Positions 26,558-34,900 of a stretch of DNA of 64,000 nucleotides are shown piece by piece. The position numbers and the translations under genes are program-made. Source of the DNA: Clostridiales bacterium UBA2432 (GTDB lineage Bacteria > Bacillota > Clostridia > Lachnospirales > Vallitaleaceae); NCBI GenBank assembly GCA_002342805.1, contig DDQW01000014.1, positions 15,090 through 79,089 of the forward strand, in the 5' to 3' direction. The notes under the pieces were generated by a model. The model saw only the letters and a list, made by a program, of their open reading frames with translations, did no database searches and was not told where the DNA came from. Every line of letters starts with the position of its first letter. Within the stretch, counting starts at the first letter, position 1.

Positions 26558-28069
26558 TTATAGGGTTACACCTGATTTAAATATTGCAATTTCACGATAG
26601 TTATTGATTTCTTGACGAACGTATTTACCATTCGCGATGTCAACAATATCATTGATAAACTCTTTTAAAAGCTCATCCATACGCACACCATCCACTAATC
26701 GTCCTGCATTAAAATCAATCCAATTCGGTTTGAGATTGGCAAGTCGTGAATTGGTTGCAATCTTCATAGTCGGTATAAATCCACCAAATGGGGTTCCACG
26801 CCCGGTTGAAAATAAAACCATCTGGCATCCACTCATACCTAATGCCGTGGTTGCAACTGCATCATTTCCAGGTGCACTTAAGAGGTTCAATCCATTCGTC
26901 TTAATACGTTCTGTATGCTTTAATACGTCCATAACTTGGCTATTTCCAGCTTTTTGTGTGCACCCTAAGGATTTGTCTTCAAGGGTTGTTATTCCGCCAT
27001 TTTTGTTTCCTGGTGATGGATTTTCATAGATGACTTGATTGTGACGTTTATAATAGTTCTTAAAGTCATTCACCAATTCCACTGTTTTTTCAAAGGTTTC
27101 TTGGTCCTTACAACGATTCATAAGAATTGTCTCTGCGCCAAACATCTCCGGAACTTCTGTAAGCACTGTCGTTCCCCCATGATGAATGAGGTAGTCAGAA
27201 AACATTCCAATCATCGGATTGGCTGTAATTCCGCTTAATCCATCAGATCCTCCACATTCAAGTCCGACACGAAGTTTACTTAAGGGTTGGGGTTCACGTT
27301 GGTCTTTTCGCATTTTTTCAAAGAGGTCTGTCAAGAGTTTTACGCCCTCTTCAATCTCATCATCCACTTCTTGAGAGATTAAGAAGCTGACCCTGTCTTT
27401 GTTATAGTCTCCAAGTGTCCGCTCAAAGGCATCAATTTGATTATTCTCACATCCAAGACCTACAACTAATACGCCACCGGCATTAGGATGCTTGACAATA
27501 TTTTGCAGTGTTTTTCGTGTATTGATATGATCATCACCCATTTGTGAACATCCATAATTATGTCCAAACGAAGAGATACCGTCAATATTATCTAAATCTT
27601 TAATACGGATGCCTTCGTCGAGCATACGTTCTTTGAAAACTTGAATAATCTGTTGACTAACACCGTTCACACATCCTACTGTTGGTATCACCCATAATTC
27701 ATTTCGAATACCGATTTCACCATTGGGACGAACATAAACGTTGATTTCACGTTCGTCTTCAAAGGTTGAAAACGCTTCAATCTGTGGATTATACTTATAT
27801 TCTAGCACGTCATCTAATTGTGTTTTCACGTTGTGTGTGTGTACATGAGCGCCGGCTTCAATCGGTTTAACCGCTTTACCAATAGGCATGCCATATTTTA
27901 TAATCGCCTGGCCTATATCAATTGGCTTATAGGCAACTTTATGCCCGCTTTTAACGTCTTCTTGAAACTTGACTTCAACACCTTTATGTTCGATGACTTC
28001 GCCTTTAAACACATCTTCCAAAACAATAATCACATTATCCTTGTTGTGAATTTGTATGAAATTTCTCAT
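26558..28069 (-). CDS. uxaA: Altronate dehydratase
   Basis: The full-length enzyme (503 residues) removes water from D-altronate to give 2-keto-3-deoxygluconate. The N-terminal SAF-like domain ends near HVHTHNVKT. The C-terminal part has ISSFGHNYGCSQMGDDH, VGLECGGSDGLSGITANP and FSTGRGTPFGG, all typical of the UxaA/GarD family, which uses iron. It abuts uxaB (stop and start adjacent) and precedes uxaC by 22 bp. Galactarate dehydratase is the near relative, but the neighbours support altronate. Confidence 0.95.
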   Translation of the reverse strand: MRNFIQIHNKDNVIIVLEDVFKGEVIEHKGVEVKFQEDVKSGHKVAYKPIDIGQAIIKYGMPIGKAVKPIEAGAHVHTHNVKTQLDDVLEYKYNPQIEAFSTFEDEREINVYVRPNGEIGIRNELWVIPTVGCVNGVSQQIIQVFKERMLDEGIRIKDLDNIDGISSFGHNYGCSQMGDDHINTRKTLQNIVKHPNAGGVLVVGLGCENNQIDAFERTLGDYNKDRVSFLISQEVDDEIEEGVKLLTDLFEKMRKDQREPQPLSKLRVGLECGGSDGLSGITANPMIGMFSDYLIHHGGTTVLTEVPEMFGAETILMNRCKDQETFEKTVELVNDFKNYYKRHNQVIYENPSPGNKNGGITTLEDKSLGCTQKAGNSQVMDVLKHTERIKTNGLNLLSAPGNDAVATTALGMSGCQMVLFSTGRGTPFGGFIPTMKIATNSRLANLKPNWIDFNAGRLVDGVRMDELLKEFINDIVDIANGKYVRQEINNYREIAIFKSGVTL

Positions 28070-29497
28070 TTATTTCACCTCATTAATTGCTTTAATCGTT
28101 GCTTCCATTCCTTCATTTAAGATTGCTTCAACATAATCTGTCACTTGTTTGGTCATGTTTGGTATGGTATTTAGATCACCATCCCAGTTGCTTTCATAAG
28201 CAAGGATACCTTCAACAAGGCGAGTAATTGCTTCTTTTGAGCCATCAAAGTCTTTCCATAAGTCTGCATATAAATCCAAAATATCTTGGTTATCCTTAGT
28301 TTCGATTTTTTCACCATTATATGCACCACGATAAAATACGATATATGCTGCAAGGGCAAAAACTGTTCGTTCCGGAAGTTGTTTGTTCTTATCTAAATAA
28401 GCTAATACCGATGGAAGTACACGTGTTTTATACTTGGACATACTGTTAAGCGAAATACTCATTAAGTAATGTTTAATAAAGGGGTTTTTGAATCGCTCAA
28501 TCACTTCTTTAGCAAATGTCTCTAACTCTTCTGAAGATAGGCTTAATGTCGGTATAATTTCTTCATAAATCGCTTTTGTTAAAAATTCATTTAATATAGG
28601 ATCTTCAACAGATTCTCTGACTGTTCGAGCTCCATATAGATATGCCACAGGAACAAGTGTCGTATGAGCACCGTTTAAAATACGTACTTTACGCATTTTG
28701 TATGGGGTTACATCATCAACGAAAATAGCATTGCAACCGTCTTGATTGGCTGGAAATTCCTCACGAATTTTCTTGTCGCCTTCAATAACCCAAAGATTAA
28801 ACTGCTCACTTTCAACGACTAAGTTATCTTTATACCCTAATTCTTCCCAAATTTCTTCAATACGCTCTCTTGGATATCCAGGAACAATACGGTCAACTAA
28901 GGTATTACAGAATGTATTGGACTGTTCAACCCATGTCATAAATCCTGCATCAAGATTCCATAAATCAATATATTGAAGCACATATTTTCTAAGGTAATCT
29001 GCATTTTTATCAATCAGTTCGCAGGGAAGAATAATAAATCCTTTATCTGTTGCACCATCATAAGCCTTATATCGTTCCAATAGTAATCGTGTTAGTTTTG
29101 CCGGAAATGTTACATCAGCGCCTTTGTCCATTGTATCACTCTCATCAAATGTAATACCGGCTTCTGTGGTATTAGAAACAATTACACGTGCCGTATCAAT
29201 ATGAGCCAACTGAAGATATTCATCAAAATCTTTATAAGGATTAATCGCTGTTTCAATCGAATTGTTTTTGTAATGTTCACTCACGGCTTGTCCGTTTTTG
29301 ATGCCTCGCATGTAGTGTGTATATGTATAATCTTGATCTGCTAACATCTGAATTAATCCGTTTTCAAGAGGTTGAACGACTGCGATACCTCCGTTATAAT
29401 CACCTTCATCATTCATCTTTTGAATCATCCAGTCTACAAATGCTCGTAAAAAATTTCCTTCTCCAAATTGAATTACTTTAATCGGTCGCTTTGCCAT
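28070..29497 (-). CDS. uxaB: Tagaturonate reductase (altronate oxidoreductase)
   Basis: The start MAKRPIKVIQFGEGNFLRAF at 29497 has GGAAAGG upstream; the longer frame to 29524 adds residues foreign to the family. The N-terminal NAD-binding motif FGEGNFLRAF and the catalytic-type helix KVRILNGAHTTLVP (Lys and Asn-His region) belong to mannitol-dehydrogenase-like long-chain reductases. It reduces tagaturonate to altronate with NADH. It is the first gene of the operon and divergent from the AraC regulator. Confidence 0.94.
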   Translation of the reverse strand: MAKRPIKVIQFGEGNFLRAFVDWMIQKMNDEGDYNGGIAVVQPLENGLIQMLADQDYTYTHYMRGIKNGQAVSEHYKNNSIETAINPYKDFDEYLQLAHIDTARVIVSNTTEAGITFDESDTMDKGADVTFPAKLTRLLLERYKAYDGATDKGFIILPCELIDKNADYLRKYVLQYIDLWNLDAGFMTWVEQSNTFCNTLVDRIVPGYPRERIEEIWEELGYKDNLVVESEQFNLWVIEGDKKIREEFPANQDGCNAIFVDDVTPYKMRKVRILNGAHTTLVPVAYLYGARTVRESVEDPILNEFLTKAIYEEIIPTLSLSSEELETFAKEVIERFKNPFIKHYLMSISLNSMSKYKTRVLPSVLAYLDKNKQLPERTVFALAAYIVFYRGAYNGEKIETKDNQDILDLYADLWKDFDGSKEAITRLVEGILAYESNWDGDLNTIPNMTKQVTDYVEAILNEGMEATIKAINEVK

Positions 29498-29567
29498 AAA
29501 ATACCTTTCCTTCCATATATACATTATTTAAGGTCACATGCCTTCTAATACTAGTTTATCCTTAAAA

Positions 29568-29620
29568 TTTGACATCTTCAAGGGCTATATTTTGACAAAC
29601 TATACATTTTTTGACATAAT
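29568..29620 (+). promoter_or_regulatory. AraC gene promoter with three TTTGACA repeats
   Basis: TTGACA (29592-29597), a 17-bp spacer and CATAAT (29615-29620) form the promoter of the AraC gene. TTTGACA also occurs at 29568 and 29610, giving three direct copies in the divergent region shared with uxaB. They may be regulator sites. Confidence 0.55.
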
Positions 29621-29651
29621 AGAAGAATATTAACCCTAGGGAGGACCTCTT

Positions 29652-30857
29652 ATGGTAAATAACGAATGTTTACTTTATACAACCAATCTTCTAAGTGAAA
29701 CACTGCCCGATGAGTTCATGACGGAAGAACAATTAAATGCCCTCGGCATTTCACCGGATCATCAATTTTTGATCTTACAACTTATTCTCGGCAATGATTT
29801 AAAATCACATATTAACAGTCTGAGTCAAGACCATGCCAATGCCTGGAAAAGTCAGCTTCACCAGGTTATTCTTGACCACTTTGAACCTCATGTCATCTGC
29901 TTTTTAAATCTTCAACCTTTTACACGGACACTTGTTTTATCCATTGAACCTGATAAGAGCGAGCATGAAATAAGACGTGACTTTGGCCGTCGTTTCACAG
30001 CTTTATCTGAACAACTTGATGCCCTTTATCATTATAATGTCATCGGGTGTTTCGGTTCTGTCGTATGGGATTATTTTCATATTGGATCTTCCTATAAAAA
30101 AGCCCGTTTGTTACAGGAATACCATTTTATTATTGGTTTAGGTCAATGCATATTCTATGACGAGCCTCGTCATAGTGATGAATATTCTCTCGTCGAGTAC
30201 AAATATGTTCATCATTTTGAATCCTTGTTCCGCGAAAAAAATTGGATTCAACTGCTTGAGCTATTAAGCACCATCAAGCATGCACTTGTACAAAATATGG
30301 TGAATGACTCCAAAGTCACCTATATCTATAAAGAGATTTTTTCCATTACCATTCGTCAATTGTTTGATCAACTCGATGATTATAAGCACGAAATTGAAAA
30401 GTTAAATACAGGTATTATTATGTTTGATCATCTCTTTGATGACATTGAACAAGTCAACATCTACTATTTGCAAATAATTCAACGCATTACAGAGCAAACA
30501 CCTTCAGAACATCTGCACTTACATATTAAAAAAACTTTAAAACTCATTCATACGCATTACATGGATGATTTATCATTGACCTTTGTAGCTGATTCGCTTC
30601 ATATTTCGACCGCTTATCTTTCGCGCCTGTTTAAAGAGGAGATGGATATGAACTTCAAAGAATATCTGACGCGCTATCGAATTAATAAAGCCAAAGACCT
30701 TTTCGATAAAGGCACTTTGGCTATAAAAGACATCGGTCAACGTGTTGGCTATAATTCACCTACTCAATTTGCACGTGTTTTCAAACAAGTCGAAGGCATC
30801 AAACCTTCAGAATATCGTCAAGTACTTAAAAATAAAGCCGATGACCTTTTTTTATAA
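29652..30857 (+). CDS. AraC family regulator, likely of the uxa operon
   Basis: The C-terminal 100 residues are a double helix-turn-helix AraC domain (LSLTFVADSLHISTAYLSRLFKEE, then IKDIGQRVGYNSPTQFARVFKQV). The N-terminal 290 residues have no receiver domain and no clear cupin motif, so the ligand domain is unassigned. GGAGG precedes the ATG. It is divergent from uxaB across 154 bp, the usual position of a local activator or repressor. Its end overlaps the convergent HDOD gene by 6 bp. The effector is probably a uronate, which is an inference from context. Confidence 0.88.
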   Translation: MVNNECLLYTTNLLSETLPDEFMTEEQLNALGISPDHQFLILQLILGNDLKSHINSLSQDHANAWKSQLHQVILDHFEPHVICFLNLQPFTRTLVLSIEPDKSEHEIRRDFGRRFTALSEQLDALYHYNVIGCFGSVVWDYFHIGSSYKKARLLQEYHFIIGLGQCIFYDEPRHSDEYSLVEYKYVHHFESLFREKNWIQLLELLSTIKHALVQNMVNDSKVTYIYKEIFSITIRQLFDQLDDYKHEIEKLNTGIIMFDHLFDDIEQVNIYYLQIIQRITEQTPSEHLHLHIKKTLKLIHTHYMDDLSLTFVADSLHISTAYLSRLFKEEMDMNFKEYLTRYRINKAKDLFDKGTLAIKDIGQRVGYNSPTQFARVFKQVEGIKPSEYRQVLKNKADDLFL

Positions 30858-31709
30858 TTCTAAATATACCGGCTCACCTTCAATAATATCGGCAACTTCG
30901 GACATAATTTCTGATAATTTTTTTTCATTCAGTTCCAATGCTTTTGTAGCTTCCGAGAAAAATTCATAAGCTAGACCATCAATCCCAATATGTATACCCA
31001 TCATCATAATCAAACTGTCTGCAATATGGGTAATATATACCAATCGGGGATTAATGACTGCTGCTCTTGGATTATGATGTATTGCAATCACTTCTGCCAA
31101 TTCTTCCGGCAAATTCCATTTTTCAGCAATTTTCGCACCAACTTGCCCGTGGTTAAACCCTATAACCTGCTCTTCAGCTTCGATAAATGTATACCCTTTT
31201 TCTACAAGTGTATTGATTTCTTGATAAGCACTTCCCACATATTGATCTAATACAACTTTCCCAATGTCACGTAATAGTCCAGCTGTATACGCTTGGTCTA
31301 TCTTCTTGTATCCTACTTTTTTAGCAACTGCCTTTGTCATTATGGCTGAAATCTGGGACTGCTTCCATAAGGCTTCTTTTTCGAGCGCATAACCCGGTAG
31401 TTCTTTTTCCATGAACTTTCCGATGACTGTTGTAAGTACCATCGTTCGAACTGCTTCAAATCCCAAAACAACCGCTGCATCTCTCACCGTATCAATGCTA
31501 CGTCGTCCACGATAAAAAGCTGAATTTGCTAATTGAAGAATTTTTGTTGTCAATCCTTGGTCTTTAATGATTTCTTCCTCTAGCTCTTTGGCACCTGCAT
31601 CCGGATTCTTCGTAATCTCCATTATTTTAATGATAGTTTGGGGAAATGGCGGTATCTCTTGAACCCGACTAATGATTTCCTCCATCGTCAATGCCTTGTT
31701 ATCTTCCAT
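30852..31709 (-). CDS. HDOD domain protein
   Basis: Nearly the whole 285-residue protein is an HDOD domain: it begins EEIISRVQEIPPFPQTI, has LTTKILQLANSAFYRG and AAVVLGFEAVRTMVL, and the degenerate HD region HHNPRAAV. These domains lack the catalytic HD pair and work as signalling adaptors, often with c-di-GMP or two-component proteins. It lies 15 bp behind the radical-SAM gene. Its partner cannot be told. Confidence 0.88.
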   Translation of the reverse strand: MEDNKALTMEEIISRVQEIPPFPQTIIKIMEITKNPDAGAKELEEEIIKDQGLTTKILQLANSAFYRGRRSIDTVRDAAVVLGFEAVRTMVLTTVIGKFMEKELPGYALEKEALWKQSQISAIMTKAVAKKVGYKKIDQAYTAGLLRDIGKVVLDQYVGSAYQEINTLVEKGYTFIEAEEQVIGFNHGQVGAKIAEKWNLPEELAEVIAIHHNPRAAVINPRLVYITHIADSLIMMMGIHIGIDGLAYEFFSEATKALELNEKKLSEIMSEVADIIEGEPVYLEL

Positions 31710-31724
31710 ATTTTCCCCTTTCTC

Positions 31725-32411
31725 TTAACCGACTCCAAAATCTGTATTATTCCATAAAATGTCACATTGTGTGTCTGCATCTAACCACTCATACGTTTCT
31801 TTAAACCATTGAACAAGTTTAAGGTCTTGTTGAATGGACGTTGAATTATTGACATAAACATTGACTGTAAAATGTCTAAAGTTTTTTTTAGCCAAGTTAA
31901 TATCTTTTTGAATCTGCGATTTTGTCTGCCCTTTTATTCCGACCATTAAACATACAGAATCAAAATATTTTTTTATTTCATCAATCCTTGCTTCCCCAAT
32001 ACCTTTATGCAAAACACTTTCACGAAATTCATAATCAAATGACTCTATCCCTGTTTTAACTGTGATCTTGATTCCGAAAAAATCTCGCATCCGCTGAATA
32101 TGCTCTCTATAAATCCAATGTGCTTCAAAAAATAAATGATGAATTCCCTTTGCATTAATGCATTGTTTTAAAGCCTCTAATGTCGCTTTGGGCAATTCGA
32201 ATATATTTCCCGAATTGATAACCTCTAAAACACCATATTCACCTGTTACTTGTTCGATAACACTTATATTCACATCATGATTGGCTGCTTGATCCTCTGA
32301 ATTATCCTCAATATAGTCGCAAAATGTACACTTTCCCCATTTACACGGAGCGCCTTTAAGCAAAAGTATTTCACGTCGCGTCTTACTAATAATCTTACTA
32401 TATCTTTCCAT
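31725..32411 (-). CDS. Radical-SAM-like Fe-S protein, candidate queuine-salvage enzyme
   Basis: The small protein (228 residues) has cysteines C23-x4-C28-x2-C31 (CKWGKCTFC), a non-canonical spacing for the usual C-x3-C-x2-C, followed by a short TIM-like half with ITVKTGIESFDYEFRE and VNVYVNNSTS. It is divergent from the YhhQ-type transporter with its preQ1 riboswitch. Queuine lyase QueL of Clostridioides difficile, from memory, is a non-canonical radical-SAM protein near transporter genes, so a related role is possible. I cannot confirm that without alignment. It is followed by the HDOD gene. Confidence 0.7.
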   Translation of the reverse strand: MERYSKIISKTRREILLLKGAPCKWGKCTFCDYIEDNSEDQAANHDVNISVIEQVTGEYGVLEVINSGNIFELPKATLEALKQCINAKGIHHLFFEAHWIYREHIQRMRDFFGIKITVKTGIESFDYEFRESVLHKGIGEARIDEIKKYFDSVCLMVGIKGQTKSQIQKDINLAKKNFRHFTVNVYVNNSTSIQQDLKLVQWFKETYEWLDADTQCDILWNNTDFGVG

Positions 32412-32449
32412 TTTAATCCAACCTTTTTTTCATTCTCTTCTAAATACTC

Positions 32450-32478
32450 TTGTATTTTCATATGTTTTCAGTTATAAT
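32450..32478 (+). promoter_or_regulatory. Promoter of the YhhQ-type transporter
   Basis: TTGTAT (32450-32455), a 17-bp spacer and TATAAT (32473-32478) predict a transcript start near 32485, about 12 bp before the aptamer. Confidence 0.65.
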
Positions 32479-32496
32479 CATGACTGCTATTAAAGC

Positions 32497-32535
32497 CGCA
32501 GTTCGTAACCATCCTGCGAAATCAAAACTAGGAGG
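32497..32535 (+). promoter_or_regulatory. PreQ1-I riboswitch
   Basis: P1 is CGCAG (32497-32501) with CTGCG (32514-32518). The loop contains GTAACC, the same stretch as in the Thermoanaerobacter aptamer, with the likely preQ1-binding C. The tail is A-rich (AAATCAAAACTA) and runs straight into the ribosome site AGGAGG (32530-32535). The size, order and overlap with the ribosome site fit a translational class I aptamer. The gene behind it is a queuosine-precursor transporter, which strongly supports the call. The P2 pairing is short, and I could not score it. Confidence 0.75.
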
Positions 32536-32544
32536 ACGACTATT

Positions 32545-33270
32545 ATGAGTAACCTAACCATTTTTTTCTTATTTGCCTTTATAAACTTTGGGCTGATTGC
32601 ACTTGTTTTCCGTCTCTTTGGAAAAAACGGGATTCTGAGTTACATTATCTTAAGTGTCATTGCCGCAAATATGCAAGTGAACAAAGGTATTATCTTTGAC
32701 CTTGGCTTCATTGAACTTGAAGCAACCCTTGGCAATGTCATGTTTGCCGGAATTTTTTTAGCCACTGATTTACTTAATGAAAAGTATGGGTATCATGCTG
32801 CTAAAAAAGCTGTCAACCTATCTATTGTTGCCAACCTCTCCTTTGTACTTATCATGTTTATATCTACATTATACCATGGTTTAGATTATAGTGAACCCTA
32901 TAATCATGCACTGGAATTATTTTTTTCCATTAACGGCGGAACCTTTAAAGCGGTCTTAGTCGGAAATCTTGTGTATTTTATCAGTCAAAGTCTTGATGTT
33001 TTTATCTACGACAAAATAAAATCATGGAATTCCGAAACAAAGACACTATGGATACGCAACAACGGTTCAACCCTTTTATCCCAACTCGTTGATACCGTGC
33101 TCGTTAGCTTAGGATTCGCACTTGTGGGCATTTTCCCCTTGGACCTTGTTGGCTCCATTATCATCACGACCATCGTGATTAAATATTTAGCCGCTATCGT
33201 TGACACACCTTTCCTATATATTATGAATATGATTAAGGTACCGGAATCGGAATCTAACGATTTCGTATAA
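32545..33270 (+). CDS. yhhQ: Queuosine precursor transporter (YhhQ/VUT family)
   Basis: This membrane protein (241 residues) has about six hydrophobic segments and the VUT motifs GIFLATDLLNEKYGYHAAKKA, NLVYFISQSLDVFIYDKIK and STLLSQLVDTVLVSLGFA. E. coli YhhQ imports preQ0 and preQ1, and other members take up queuine. A preQ1 riboswitch covers its ribosome site, so precursor supply would shut off its own uptake. It is divergent from the radical-SAM gene and convergent with the diguanylate cyclase. Confidence 0.92.
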   Translation: MSNLTIFFLFAFINFGLIALVFRLFGKNGILSYIILSVIAANMQVNKGIIFDLGFIELEATLGNVMFAGIFLATDLLNEKYGYHAAKKAVNLSIVANLSFVLIMFISTLYHGLDYSEPYNHALELFFSINGGTFKAVLVGNLVYFISQSLDVFIYDKIKSWNSETKTLWIRNNGSTLLSQLVDTVLVSLGFALVGIFPLDLVGSIIITTIVIKYLAAIVDTPFLYIMNMIKVPESESNDFV

Positions 33271-33282
33271 CTATTTAAATTT

Positions 33283-33319
33283 AAAGCTCAAACTCCAAGT
33301 ATTTGGAAGTTTGAGCTTT
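33283..33319. terminator. Bidirectional hairpin between yhhQ and the diguanylate cyclase
   Basis: A 12-bp perfect stem AAAGCTCAAACT/AGTTTGAGCTTT continues with CCAA/TTGG. It serves the end of yhhQ, and its 3' side includes the stop codon of the convergent cyclase. T-rich sequence follows on the minus side. Confidence 0.7.
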
Positions 33320-34379
33320 ATTGGTATACACACTTATCTTTCCCTGTTTGTTTTGCCATATACAATCGATTATCCGCTAAATTAATCAGTTCATTTATTG
33401 TTTGCTCGTTTTCACACCTTGCCATACCACAACTTACAGTTATCTGATAGCCTTTACAGCTATATTTTTCACTAAGCATGTCTCGAAACCTTTCGTATAC
33501 ACTATGAGCCCCCTCAACTGAGCTCTTGGGCATGACGACTAAAAATTCTTCTCCTCCATAACGTCCGACATAATCGGTTGATCGCACCGCTTTTTTTAGG
33601 AATCCCGCTATCATCTTAATGACTTTATCCCCTTCTGAATGACCGAATGAATCATTGATTTTTTTAAAATCATCAATATCCAAAAGCAGTACAATTAAAT
33701 CTTCCGCATATTTATCTTTAAAAAACATCTCTTTGGCCAAAATATTTAAAATGGCTTCATGGTTCAGAAGATTTGTCATTTGATCATGTTTGGCTTTTTT
33801 TTCAAGCGTCGAATTTTGCTCTGCCAATTTGTCAATATTCATAAATTCCTTGTTTTTCATAGAAAACAGGTTCACGGACAGCACCAAGGCAATGCTATTA
33901 AATAAAATAGTATTAAACGAAAAAACATAATGCATGTTATCTTGACTTATGCGACAAACGCCCACACAAAAAAATACTGTAGATAGTATAATAATCGGTG
34001 CGCTGACTTTTATCGGCATATAAACAACTGCTGCAATGCCCATTATTACCATGGTAAATATATGGATAGTATTTCCTTGATCCAAAGTAAAAAATACTAA
34101 TCCCATTGAAAAAAAGATGACTGCTAAGATATTCACTAGAAGCAGAAATTTGTGGATCCCCAAAGGAATTTGCTCAAACTTAATCTTTGTAATAATCATA
34201 ATGGGGATGATGAATGTCAAATATAATTGAAAGATTAAGACAATGTTACTGATATCTATCCATCGTCGACTTTCAAAATATATAATCCATTCCACAAAAT
34301 ACAGTAAAATAAGAATCACTGTTACTCGATTATGATTTATCTCAATGATCTTCCTCTCATACTTCTTTAACAGTCTCAT
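33318..34379 (-). CDS. Membrane diguanylate cyclase
   Basis: Start MRLLKKYERK at 34379 is 9 bp after an AGGAGG; the longer frame to 34397 would put that site inside. Six or seven membrane segments fill residues 20-180, a short coiled coil follows, and the GGDEF domain has active site RYGGEEF with an RSTD inhibitory site five residues earlier. It makes c-di-GMP under signals from the membrane part. It follows the DUF2294 gene by 37 bp, so it is probably under the same TetR-linked promoter. Confidence 0.9.
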   Translation of the reverse strand: MRLLKKYERKIIEINHNRVTVILILLYFVEWIIYFESRRWIDISNIVLIFQLYLTFIIPIMIITKIKFEQIPLGIHKFLLLVNILAVIFFSMGLVFFTLDQGNTIHIFTMVIMGIAAVVYMPIKVSAPIIILSTVFFCVGVCRISQDNMHYVFSFNTILFNSIALVLSVNLFSMKNKEFMNIDKLAEQNSTLEKKAKHDQMTNLLNHEAILNILAKEMFFKDKYAEDLIVLLLDIDDFKKINDSFGHSEGDKVIKMIAGFLKKAVRSTDYVGRYGGEEFLVVMPKSSVEGAHSVYERFRDMLSEKYSCKGYQITVSCGMARCENEQTINELINLADNRLYMAKQTGKDKCVYQ

Positions 34380-34416
34380 TCGCTCCGCCCTCCTCATTAT
34401 AACCGGAAAGTCTTAT

Positions 34417-34749
34417 TTAATCATATATAAAAGTTATAACATACTTATCCGTTTCAATATCTGCACAAAGGCCTTCAAATTTTAAATCTTGAGAAAAACG
34501 AACACTTAAATCATTTTGTATTTCCTTAATTCGATGCTGTAAGGCATCTTGATAAATATCCTTTACTAAACATTTTCCTTCTCGTAATTCATCGCAAACA
34601 TATTTTTCTAAGGGTGATTTTTGTAACCAGAAATGAATCTCAACCTTATCCTCTATAATTTTTACGTAGATGTTTTTGGGTCCTTTCCCTGTCAGTTCCT
34701 TAATATGTTTAATCGTCATTTTACAAATTTCATTTTCAAATTGCTTCAA
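34417..34749 (-). CDS. DUF2294-like protein
   Basis: The start is TTG at 34749, with AGGTGG about 8 bp before it. The 110 residues fit DUF2294: TGKGPKNIYVKIIEDKVEIHF near the N-terminus and LKFEGLCADIETDKYVITF at the end. The family is small, cytoplasmic and has no firm function, though some members sit near sodium or formate genes. It is the first gene of a two-gene unit with a diguanylate cyclase. Its promoter closely matches that of the TetR gene at 37446. Confidence 0.7.
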   Translation of the reverse strand: MKQFENEICKMTIKHIKELTGKGPKNIYVKIIEDKVEIHFWLQKSPLEKYVCDELREGKCLVKDIYQDALQHRIKEIQNDLSVRFSQDLKFEGLCADIETDKYVITFIYD

Positions 34750-34787
34750 GCTCTTCCACCTTTCAACAAAATTGGATGACAGTTCCC

Positions 34788-34837
34788 CTTACGAACATTC
34801 GTAAGGGGATTGTATCATCTCGTATAGATATATGCAA
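34788..34837 (-). promoter_or_regulatory. Promoter and TetR-type operator of the DUF2294 operon
   Basis: On the minus strand: TTGCAT (34837-34832), 17 bp, TACAAT (34814-34809), then the palindrome CTTACGAACATTCGTAAG (34805-34788) over the transcription start. The same order and spacing occur before the TetR gene. The palindrome also lies inside a longer stem CCCCTTACG/CGTAAGGGG. Confidence 0.75.
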
Positions 34838-34900
34838 TAAAAAACTCATATTTCTTATATTTTTAGTACAATATTGCACTTATCCCTTGAAACGCCTTTA

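Noticed and set aside
34785..34808. Stem CCCCTTACG/CGTAAGGGG read as a glgC-glgD or DUF2294 terminator
   Set aside because: It lies across the transcription start of the DUF2294 operon and matches the TetR-gene operator, so an operator explains it better.
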